Positions 1-6,154 of a DNA stretch of 7,964 bases are shown here, piece after piece (position 1 is the first letter of the stretch; every line of letters starts with the position of its first letter). A model generated the notes under the pieces. That model saw nothing but the letters and a program-made list of their open reading frames with translations. It did no database searches and was not told where the DNA came from. Made by a program: the position numbers and the translations under genes. Location: positions 1 through 7,964 of the forward strand of contig SYGQ01000088.1 in NCBI GenBank assembly GCA_005799475.1. The letters are read 5' to 3'. The stretch comes from Planctomycetia bacterium (GTDB lineage: Bacteria; Planctomycetota; Phycisphaerae; Phycisphaerales; SM1A02).

Positions 1-26
1 ACATCGAAGCGGTGGAGGATCGCTAA
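1..26 (+). CDS. 3' end of upstream gene, probably actD (partial)
   Basis: Reading from base 3, the sequence encodes I-E-A-V-E-D-R followed by TAA at 24-26. The last A of the stop codon is the first base of the actE ATG (TAATG), so the two reading frames are tightly coupled. Only seven residues are visible, so the protein cannot be identified from sequence. In ACIII clusters the gene before actE is normally actD, a small two-helix membrane subunit of the DUF3341 family, and the acidic tail is compatible with that. The identity is inferred from gene order alone. The alternative is untranslated leader DNA, which the precise stop/start overlap makes less likely. Confidence 0.5.
14..18 (+). promoter_or_regulatory. 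Shine-Dalgarno sequence of actE
   Basis: A full GGAGG lies seven bases before the ATG at 26, inside the last codons of the upstream gene. It fixes the actE start and, with the TAATG overlap, suggests coupled translation. Confidence 0.8.
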
Positions 27-694
27 TGCCCCGCATCATCATTTACACACTCCTCATCCTGACGCTGCTGGCGATTCTTCCGCCCGTCGTCATCGCGCAG
101 GTCCGATCCAAGCCCGGCCCGAACCCGCCGATCAACCTGATTCAGGACATGGATCTCCAGGCGAAGTTCAAGGCGCAGTCCAAGAACGACCTGTTCGCCG
201 ACGATCGATCGCAGCGCGTGCAGGTCGCGGGCACCGTGGCGCGCGGCGAAGCCAATCTCGACGAGCACCTGAACAAGGGGGTTGCCGGTGGCCAATGGGT
301 CACAACAACTCCGGCGACTCTCCCGATGACGCGGGAACTACTTGAGCGTGGGCAGGGTCGCTTCAACATCTATTGCTCGCCCTGTCACGGGTACTCCGGC
401 ATGGGAAATGGCACTGTCAACCAGCGCGCACTTGAACTTGTTGCCAACGCCGACGGCCCCGTCAACGGCACGGTGTGGGTTGCGGCGAAGAGCCTTCACG
501 ACGCGACCGTGACCATCCAGCCAATCGGCCAACTCTTCAACACAGTGACCAACGGGGTCCGCAACATGGCCGGGTACCAGTCACAGATTCCGGTCGCGGA
601 TCGCTGGGCGATCGTGGCCTATGTGAAGGCACTGCAGCGCAGCCAGGACGCGAAGCTCGCGGATGTTCCAGCGGACAAGCGGGGGGGACTCTGA
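26..694 (+). CDS. actE: ActE, mono-heme cytochrome c subunit of Alternative Complex III
   Basis: ActE is the mono-heme cytochrome c of ACIII. It sits on the periplasmic face and passes electrons from the multi-heme/iron-sulfur part of the complex toward the terminal oxidase. The 222-residue product starts with a hydrophobic segment at about residues 4-25, which could be a signal peptide (possible cut after VIA at 22-24) or an uncleaved anchor. The family block around residues 56-74 (DLFADDRSQR, then VAGTVARGEA) follows. The heme-binding CSPCH is at 117-121, preceded by RGQGRFNIY, and the likely axial Met181 lies in GVRNMAGYQSQIP. The closing helix DRWAIVAYVKALQRSQ is typical of ActE. No lipobox cysteine is present in the N-terminal region. 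A GGAGG seven bases upstream supports the ATG. The gene overlaps the previous stop by one base and is followed by actF after three bases. Assignment is firm from motifs and context. Confidence 0.93.
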   Translation: MPRIIIYTLLILTLLAILPPVVIAQVRSKPGPNPPINLIQDMDLQAKFKAQSKNDLFADDRSQRVQVAGTVARGEANLDEHLNKGVAGGQWVTTTPATLPMTRELLERGQGRFNIYCSPCHGYSGMGNGTVNQRALELVANADGPVNGTVWVAAKSLHDATVTIQPIGQLFNTVTNGVRNMAGYQSQIPVADRWAIVAYVKALQRSQDAKLADVPADKRGGL

Positions 695-697
695 GCC

Positions 698-2029
698 ATG
701 TCCGCCACGACCACACAAGTCGCTGACCTCTCCGACCGCAGCATCATGGGCGACGGCCGAGTCGCCGGCGTGTCGCGCACCGCGTACGCCGTCGCCGCGG
801 TCGCGCTCGGCCTCTCGGCGGTCCTCGCGTGGAGACAGGGCGATCCCCACTCCTTCGCCATGATTTGGTTGCAGAACGCGATGTTCGTCCTGTCGCTGGG
901 ACTGGGCGCGCTGTTCTTCACGATGATTCAGCACATTACAAGTGCGAGTTGGGGCATCTCGGTCAGACGCGTCGCGGAAGCGCAGGCGGCCAACCTCAAC
1001 TGGATTTGGATCCTCTTCCTCGTGCCGATGGCGTGGCTCGCGTTCTCGGGGCGCGAGTGGGCCGGCTTCGGTCACGGACTCGCGCTCCTGTGGCCGTGGG
1101 CCGACATGGCGCACATGGCCGCGCACAACCCAGCCGAGGCGGCGCTTGTCAGCGGCAAGTCGGCCTACTTGAATGTGCCGTTCTTCCTCCTGCGGGCGTG
1201 CGTCTACTTCTTGGTCTGGGGCATCGTCGCCACATGGTTCCTGAAGACCTCAATCAAGCAGGACGAGACCGGGGATCCACGCCTGAGCGCCAAGATGCGC
1301 ACGGCGGCGGCGCCATGCCTCATCCTCTTTGCGCTCACCGCCACCTTTGCTGCGTTCGACTGGATCATGTCGCTGTCGCCGGCTTGGTTCAGCACGATGT
1401 TCGGCGTCTACTTCTTCTGCGGCACTTGCGCGGGCGGCTTCTCGACGATTGCGATCGCGTGCCTACGCCTCCAGGACAAGGGCTACCTGCGCGGGGTCAT
1501 CACGCCTGAGCACTACCAAGACCTTGGCAAACTCATCTGGGCGCTCGGCGTCGTCTTCTGGGCCTACATCGGGTTCAGCCAGTACATGCTCATTTGGTAC
1601 GGCAATCTTCCAGAAGAGACGGTTTGGTTCCTCGCGCGCCAAATCGGTGACTGGGGATGGGTGAGCGTGGCGCTTCTCTTTGGCCACTTCATCATCCCGT
1701 TTCTGTTCCTCATCTCGCGGTGGACCAAGCGATGGCGCGGCACACTGCTCTTGGGCGCGATGTGGATGCTGGCGTTCGCGTGGATCGACCTCTACTGGCT
1801 CGTGATGCCGGTCGTTCCCTCTGACGCGGGCACCTTCGAAACATACGACGCCCTCGACAAGGCCTACGCGGCGACGACCACCGGTCTTGCGAACCCGCTC
1901 AACTACACGATGCTCGTGGGCTTCATGTGCCTCTTCATCGGGACCGCAACGCGACGACTCTCGCGTTGCGCCGTGCTGTGCCGCCGCGACCCGCGACTGG
2001 CCGAGAGCCTCCGATTCGAGAACATCTGA
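698..2029 (+). CDS. actF: ActF, NrfD/PsrC-like integral membrane subunit of Alternative Complex III
   Basis: The 443-residue polytopic protein is the ActF subunit of ACIII, a paralogue of ActC in the NrfD/PsrC superfamily. Known ACIII structures show ActF packed beside ActC, with a proposed role in proton movement. I count about ten hydrophobic helices, near residues 25-46, 60-82, 99-118, 157-182, 203-222, 230-256, 275-300, 319-341, 347-371 and 400-418. Family signatures are YLNVPFFLLRACVYFLVW (157-174), FDWIMSLSPAWFSTMFGVYF (220-239), FWAYIGFSQYMLIWYGNLPE (287-306) and the C-terminal DPRLAESLRFENI (431-443). The ATG lies three bases after the actE stop, behind a run of seven G (681-687) that may serve as a poor ribosome site. 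ATG at 746 (Met17) is a possible later start. Two cysteines (424 and 428) lie in the cytoplasmic tail just before the conserved DPRL. I see no other departures from the family. Confidence 0.93.
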   Translation: MSATTTQVADLSDRSIMGDGRVAGVSRTAYAVAAVALGLSAVLAWRQGDPHSFAMIWLQNAMFVLSLGLGALFFTMIQHITSASWGISVRRVAEAQAANLNWIWILFLVPMAWLAFSGREWAGFGHGLALLWPWADMAHMAAHNPAEAALVSGKSAYLNVPFFLLRACVYFLVWGIVATWFLKTSIKQDETGDPRLSAKMRTAAAPCLILFALTATFAAFDWIMSLSPAWFSTMFGVYFFCGTCAGGFSTIAIACLRLQDKGYLRGVITPEHYQDLGKLIWALGVVFWAYIGFSQYMLIWYGNLPEETVWFLARQIGDWGWVSVALLFGHFIIPFLFLISRWTKRWRGTLLLGAMWMLAFAWIDLYWLVMPVVPSDAGTFETYDALDKAYAATTTGLANPLNYTMLVGFMCLFIGTATRRLSRCAVLCRRDPRLAESLRFENI

Positions 2030-2043
2030 CGACGGAACTTCCC

Positions 2044-2415
2044 ATGTCACACGATTCCCACACGATTGATCCCGTCCCGACCGACGACCCCGCGGCCGGG
2101 CAGACATGGGTCGCCGCCCTGGTCGGCATCACCATCCTCGCTGCGCTCGTGGTGGCGACCTGCGCCTTCTATTTCCGCTACGAGAGTGGCGAGGTCACAG
2201 AAAAGGTGATTGACGCCTCCGACCAGTGGTGCACTGCCCTCAAGACCGAGCAGATGAACGAGATCACGGTCTATCAGAAGTACGCGGTCACAGCCCCGGA
2301 TGGCACGGTCGAAGAGCGCATCCGAATTCCCGTCGCCCGCGCGATGGAACTCGTCATCGAAGAGTCGAAGTCGCAACCAGTGGCGCCCGTCGCGGCGGGG
2401 GGCCCGGCGAAGTGA
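2044..2415 (+). CDS. Small single-helix membrane protein of unknown function in the ACIII/cox cluster
   Basis: The 123-residue protein has a short polar, acidic N-terminus (about 1-20), one transmembrane helix (about 22-44) and a soluble domain that is probably periplasmic. That domain ends in an Ala/Pro/Gly-rich tail. Its best recognisable stretch is VYQKYAVTAPDGTVEERIRIPVARAMELV (start at residue 76, end at 104). It resembles the Y-x-W-V-D...RIPIDRAM pattern that I recall from small uncharacterised proteins encoded beside SCO and coxB in other ACIII/caa3 clusters. No heme motif or metal-binding cluster is seen; Cys40 and Cys63 are isolated. The ATG at 2044 follows the actF stop by 14 bases with a weak CGGAA in between. 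In-frame ATGs further upstream lie inside actF and are not credible. The stop overlaps the GTG start of the SCO gene. Location suggests an accessory ACIII subunit (position of ActG) or a copper/oxidase assembly helper; the function is unknown. Confidence 0.8.
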   Translation: MSHDSHTIDPVPTDDPAAGQTWVAALVGITILAALVVATCAFYFRYESGEVTEKVIDASDQWCTALKTEQMNEITVYQKYAVTAPDGTVEERIRIPVARAMELVIEESKSQPVAPVAAGGPAK

Positions 2416-3293
2416 GGATTGGCCGCACCCAGTTTGCCGCGCTCTTTGGAGCCATCTCACTCTCGGCCAGCGCGGCGGGGCAGTCGTCGATCGCGCCGTA
2501 TGCGCCGGGCGATCGCCCCATCGATGCCGATGGGATCGCGGCCGAAATGGAAGGCGTCGACATCACTGAGCACCTCGGCGACCGCGTCCCCTTGGACCTC
2601 GTGCTGATCGATGACTCGGGTGAGCCCACGACGCTCGGCAAGCTCCTCGAAGCCGGCCGTCCGATGATGCTCCATCTTGGGTACTACAAGTGCCCGATGT
2701 TGTGCACGCTCGTCCTCAACGAAGGAGTTCGGTCGCTCGCCAAGATGGATCTCTCGCTCGGCAAAGACTTCGACCTTGTGTCGGTGTCGATCAACCCCAA
2801 GGAGCGTCACGAACTCGCGCACGCAAAGAAGCAGGGGTACCTCGCCGAGTACGACCGCGCCGGCTCCGAGAAGGGCATGCGATTTCTCACGGCCGCGGCC
2901 ACTCCCGAGGGCGAAACGGTCCCGGCCGCGATCGCCGCGGCGACTGGCTTTGGCTACAAGTTGCTCGACAGCGGCGAGTACTCGCACGCGGCGGTGTTCA
3001 TGATGATTGCCCCAGACGGGCGCATCGTGCGCTACCTCTATGGTGTGAAGTTCGATCCCACGACGATGCGCATGGCGGTCGTCGAGGCGGGCGAAGGAAA
3101 GATCGGCACGCCACTCGATCGGTTCATTCTCTGGTGTCACCAGTGGGACCCCGCCAGCAAGGGGTACTCGCTTTTGGCCTTCCGCATCATGCAGGTCGGC
3201 GGGGCGATCACCGTCGTCGTGATGTCGGTGGGCCTTGCCTGGATGTTCATTCGCAGCGCGCGTCAGGCGCGCCTTGCGCCCCACGCCGCCTAG
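2412..3293 (+). CDS. SCO1/SenC-family copper chaperone for CuA assembly
   Basis: SCO proteins are membrane-tethered, thioredoxin-fold factors that deliver copper to, or reduce, the CuA site of oxidase subunit II, here encoded by the next gene. The GTG at 2412 overlaps the preceding TGA (GTGA) and gives a 293-residue product with a signal peptide (MRIGRTQFAALFGAISLSASAAG, about 1-23). The next in-frame ATG (Met46) would remove it. The copper-binding CPMLC is at 94-98 (Cys94, Cys98), and the conserved third ligand is probably His192 in EYSHAAVFM. The PDGRIVRYLYG strand (201-211) and D/NPK block (SINPKE, 126-131) fit the fold. A C-terminal extension contains WCHQWDP (241-247), like the C-x-H-x-DP element of longer SCO proteins in ACIII clusters, then a transmembrane helix (about 264-280). 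The protein thus has two hydrophobic ends. A G-rich stretch (2397-2402) lies upstream. Function is confident from motifs and position. Confidence 0.92.
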   Translation: MRIGRTQFAALFGAISLSASAAGQSSIAPYAPGDRPIDADGIAAEMEGVDITEHLGDRVPLDLVLIDDSGEPTTLGKLLEAGRPMMLHLGYYKCPMLCTLVLNEGVRSLAKMDLSLGKDFDLVSVSINPKERHELAHAKKQGYLAEYDRAGSEKGMRFLTAAATPEGETVPAAIAAATGFGYKLLDSGEYSHAAVFMMIAPDGRIVRYLYGVKFDPTTMRMAVVEAGEGKIGTPLDRFILWCHQWDPASKGYSLLAFRIMQVGGAITVVVMSVGLAWMFIRSARQARLAPHAA

Positions 3294-3302
3294 GACCACG
3301 CC

Positions 3303-4409
3303 ATGCCATCGACTGTCTCCACGATCCTCGCACAGACCACGAGCCCAATGACACCGGCGGACTTCTGGCTCCCCATCGGCGCCTCGCAGCAGGCCGCCGG
3401 TGTCGACCTCACCTTCACGATCATCAACTGGATCTGCTACTTCTTCTTCGCGCTCATTGTGGCGATGATGGCGGTGTTCGTTCTGAAGTACAGGGGCAAG
3501 CCCGGCGCGCGATTCCGCAACGATGCGCCGACGCACAACACGGTGCTCGAACTGAGCTGGACGATCATCCCGCTGATTCTGTCGATTGGAATGTTCTGGT
3601 ACGGGTTCAAGGGCTATGTCGATCTGTCAACGCCGCCCAAGAATTCGTTCGATGTGAATGTCACCGCGTTCAAGTGGGGTTGGCAGTTCAAGTACCCCAA
3701 TGGAGCGCAGTCGGACAATCTCGTGGTTCCGGCCAGCCGTCCGGTGCGGCTGACGATGCGCGCCAATGATGTGCTGCACTGCTGCTTCATCCCAGCATTC
3801 CGCGTCAAGAAGGACATCGTTCCGGGCCGCTATTCGACGCTTTGGTTCCAGTGCGACCATCCCACCGGTCTTGAGGAGGCGAACGGCTACCACCTCTTCT
3901 GCGCCGAGTATTGCGGGACCGGCCATTCCAACATGAACCGAAGGGTGCTCGTGCTGCCGCAGGCGGAGTTCGACGCTTGGATGACCAAGCAGGCGGCGTG
4001 GCTCGACGAGATCCCCGATGCCGACCTCTACTTCAAGGCCGGCCCCAAGATCTACGCGCGCTGTCAGCAGTGCCACTCGCTCGACGGCACGACTGGACTC
4101 GCACCCTCCTGGCAAGGCCTCTGGGAGCGTGTCTCGAATCCGACCTCCGCCGCGCGCTTCGCCGATGGCAAGGGCTACAGCGACCTGATCGGTGCCGGCA
4201 AGGAGTTCGCGACTCCGCAGGACTACCTCCGAGACGCTATCTACAACCCCGGCCACCACCTCGTGGCACCCTTTGGCAATGTCATGCCGACATTCAAGGG
4301 GCAGATCAACGACCGCGGCATCGATGCGCTCATTGGCATGATGCAACACCTCGACGAATTCGATGCGAAGGGCGCCTGGAAGAAGGCCCCACCCGCCACA
4401 GCCAAGTGA
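3303..4409 (+). CDS. coxB: Cytochrome c oxidase subunit II with fused cytochrome c domain (caa3 type)
   Basis: Subunit II accepts electrons at a heme c, passes them to the binuclear CuA centre and on to subunit I. The 368-residue protein has two transmembrane helices (about 37-62 and 86-104) followed by a periplasmic cupredoxin domain. The CuA ligands are all present: His159 in NDVLH, then Cys200, Glu202, Cys204, His208 and Met211 in CAEYCGTGHSNM. The aromatic electron-entry patch is KWGWQF (124-129). A C-terminal cytochrome c domain has CQQCH at 254-258 and likely axial Met328 in NVMPTFKGQI, which defines a caa3-type oxidase. Three further cysteines not known as CuA ligands (160, 161, 184) lie in this domain, and the segment 182-197 (from FQCDHPTGL to GYH) looks longer than usual. 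There is no clear cleavable signal before the first helix. An AGGA overlapping the SCO stop (3292-3295) precedes the ATG by seven bases. Assignment is firm. Confidence 0.96.
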   Translation: MPSTVSTILAQTTSPMTPADFWLPIGASQQAAGVDLTFTIINWICYFFFALIVAMMAVFVLKYRGKPGARFRNDAPTHNTVLELSWTIIPLILSIGMFWYGFKGYVDLSTPPKNSFDVNVTAFKWGWQFKYPNGAQSDNLVVPASRPVRLTMRANDVLHCCFIPAFRVKKDIVPGRYSTLWFQCDHPTGLEEANGYHLFCAEYCGTGHSNMNRRVLVLPQAEFDAWMTKQAAWLDEIPDADLYFKAGPKIYARCQQCHSLDGTTGLAPSWQGLWERVSNPTSAARFADGKGYSDLIGAGKEFATPQDYLRDAIYNPGHHLVAPFGNVMPTFKGQINDRGIDALIGMMQHLDEFDAKGAWKKAPPATAK

Positions 4410-4435
4410 CTCACGACTGAAGTGAAGAGACTCCC

Positions 4436-6154
4436 ATGACGACACTCGACGCTCCCCGCCACGACATTCTCGACACGACCGCGACAGGCGACAACTACCT
4501 GACGCACTCGCGCGGGTTCCTCTCGTGGGCGCTCACCCTCGACCACAAGCGCATCGGGGTGATGTACATGGTGGCGGTCCTGTGCTCATTCTTCCTTGGC
4601 GGGGTCTTCGCCCTGCTCCTGCGGACGGAACTGTTGACCCCTGGCCGCACCATTGTGGATGCGGATACCTACAACCAGTTCTTCACGCTGCACGGCGCGA
4701 TCATGGTCTTCCTCGTGATCATCCCGAGCATTCCGGCGGCGTTGGGCAACTTCGTGCTACCGATCATGCTCGGTGCCAAGGATGTGGCCTTTCCGCGGCT
4801 CAACCTCGCCTCGTTCTACCTCTGGATCGGCGGGGCCATCTTCACGCTGTACTCGCTCGCGGTCGGCGGATTCGATACCGGCTGGACCTTCGACACGCCG
4901 TACTCGACGACGACCACGGCCGGCGGCGTCATCCCGGTCCTGATGGGCGTGTTCATCCTCGGGTTCTCCTCGATCTTCACTGGACTCAACTTCATTGTCA
5001 CCATCCACAAGCTGCGCCCGCCGGGGATGACCTGGTTCAAGATGCCGCTCTTCCTGTGGGCGCTCTACTCGACCGCGCTCATCCAGGTGTTGGCGACGCC
5101 CGTACTGGCGATCACGCTCTGCCTGCTCATTGTCGAGCGCACACTCAACATCGGGATCTTCAACCCGTCGATGGGCGGCGACCCCGTCCTCTACCAGCAC
5201 TTCTTCTGGTTCTATAGCCACCCGGCGGTCTACATCATGATCGTCCCAGCGATGGGCATCATCAGCGAGATCATCGCCGTTCACTCCCACCGCCACATCT
5301 TTGGCTACACCTACATCGCGTTCTCCTCGGTGGCGATTGCGATGTTCTCGTTCATCGTGTGGGGCCATCACATGTTCACCTCGGGCCAGAGCGGCGTGAT
5401 GAACACCATCTTCTCGCTGATCTCGTTCAGTGTGGGGATCCCCTCCGCGGTGAAGACCTTCAATTGGGTGATGACGCTCTACAAGGGGACGATCAGCCTG
5501 ACCGCGCCGATGTGCTACGGACTCGCGTTCCTCTTCTTGTTCACGATCGGTGGGCTGACGGGCCTTCACTGCGCCACGCTGGCCACCGACGTTCACTTGC
5601 ACGACACCTACTTCGTCGTGGCGCACTTTCACTATGTGATGATGGGCTCAGCGCTCATCGCCATGATCGGCGGCCTCCACCACTGGTGGCCCAAGATGAC
5701 CGGACGCATGTACCACGAAGGCACCGGAATCGCCGGATGCATCATCATCTTTGTCGGCTTCAACATGACCTTCTTCACGCAGTTCATGCTCGGCAGCCAG
5801 GGGATGCCCCGTCGCTACTACGACTACCAGCCAGAGTTCCAGACCTATCACATCGTCTCCACGATTGGGGCGTACATCATGGCGGCGGGTTTCGTCACGA
5901 CCGCCGTGTGCCTCATGCAGAGCCTGATGTCGGGCCGTCGCGCTCCTGCGAACCCGTGGGGCGGCCGCAGCCTTGAGTGGCAGTGCGCCTCGCCGCCGCG
6001 GCACGACAACTTCGAACATCCACCCACCGTGGGCGACTGCTACGACTTCACACCGGTGGTGTGGGACGAAAGGCAGCAGGGGTATGTTGTCGACCGAGCA
6101 CTCGACACCCACATCCCGCACGGGAAGTCCCCGAACACTGGAGGCCACCAGTGA
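4436..6154 (+). CDS. coxA: Cytochrome c oxidase subunit I, A2-type heme-copper oxidase
   Basis: Subunit I holds low-spin heme a and the heme a3-CuB site where O2 is reduced and protons are pumped. The 572-residue protein fits twelve transmembrane helices plus a hydrophilic C-terminal tail (about 500-572). Visible ligands are His86 (TLHGAIM) and His399 for heme a, His397 (VAHFHY) for heme a3, and His262, His311 and His312 (YSHPAVY, WGHHMF) for CuB. Tyr266 is placed to form the His-Tyr crosslink. The D-channel entry matches GAKDVAFPRLN (Asp116, Asn123), and the K-channel lysine is Lys340 in IPSAVKTFNW. The Glu of A1 enzymes (HPEVY) is Ala264, and Tyr260-Ser261 precede His262, the A2 pattern. 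Arg459-Arg460 (GMPRRYYDY) contact heme propionates in the family. The ATG lies 26 bases after the coxB stop without a strong Shine-Dalgarno sequence. The stop overlaps the coxC GTG. Assignment is certain. Confidence 0.98.
   Translation: MTTLDAPRHDILDTTATGDNYLTHSRGFLSWALTLDHKRIGVMYMVAVLCSFFLGGVFALLLRTELLTPGRTIVDADTYNQFFTLHGAIMVFLVIIPSIPAALGNFVLPIMLGAKDVAFPRLNLASFYLWIGGAIFTLYSLAVGGFDTGWTFDTPYSTTTTAGGVIPVLMGVFILGFSSIFTGLNFIVTIHKLRPPGMTWFKMPLFLWALYSTALIQVLATPVLAITLCLLIVERTLNIGIFNPSMGGDPVLYQHFFWFYSHPAVYIMIVPAMGIISEIIAVHSHRHIFGYTYIAFSSVAIAMFSFIVWGHHMFTSGQSGVMNTIFSLISFSVGIPSAVKTFNWVMTLYKGTISLTAPMCYGLAFLFLFTIGGLTGLHCATLATDVHLHDTYFVVAHFHYVMMGSALIAMIGGLHHWWPKMTGRMYHEGTGIAGCIIIFVGFNMTFFTQFMLGSQGMPRRYYDYQPEFQTYHIVSTIGAYIMAAGFVTTAVCLMQSLMSGRRAPANPWGGRSLEWQCASPPRHDNFEHPPTVGDCYDFTPVVWDERQQGYVVDRALDTHIPHGKSPNTGGHQ
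6140..6144 (+). promoter_or_regulatory. Shine-Dalgarno sequence deciding the GTG start of coxC
   Basis: GGAGG lies six bases before GTG at 6151, inside the last coxA codons. The GTG overlaps the coxA TGA (GTGA). The site supports this start over the in-frame ATG at 5977, which lies deep inside coxA. Confidence 0.8.

Noticed and set aside
681..687. Run of seven G at the end of actE as a possible frameshift or phase-variation site
   Set aside because: The actE frame ends normally a few codons later, actF is intact, and seven G in this GC-rich DNA is not unusual. At most it serves as a weak ribosome site or a sequencing-error hotspot.
1927..2043. Upstream extension of the small protein into actF
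   Set aside because: The added residues are an out-of-frame reading of the conserved ActF C-terminus. ATG at 2044 gives a natural short N-terminus before the membrane helix.
2457..3536. Minus-strand open frame of 359 codons across the SCO and coxB region
   Set aside because: It is antisense to two genes with intact motifs. Its translation is charged, Arg/His/Glu-rich and without domain character, as expected for the reverse strand of GC-rich coding DNA.
2690..3769. Plus-strand open frame of 359 codons overlapping SCO and coxB
   Set aside because: It runs out of frame through both genes, and the product is Arg/Gly-rich with no recognisable pattern. The SCO and CoxB frames carry the copper motifs.
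4757..5632. Long minus-strand open frame inside coxA
   Set aside because: It is a shadow of the coxA helices on the opposite strand, with Glu/Arg/Asp-rich low-information sequence and no ribosome site that I could see.
5977..6150. Upstream extension of coxC to an in-frame ATG at 5977
   Set aside because: It would add 58 Arg-rich residues entirely inside the coxA tail. GTG at 6151 has GGAGG at the right distance and a start that fits the family.
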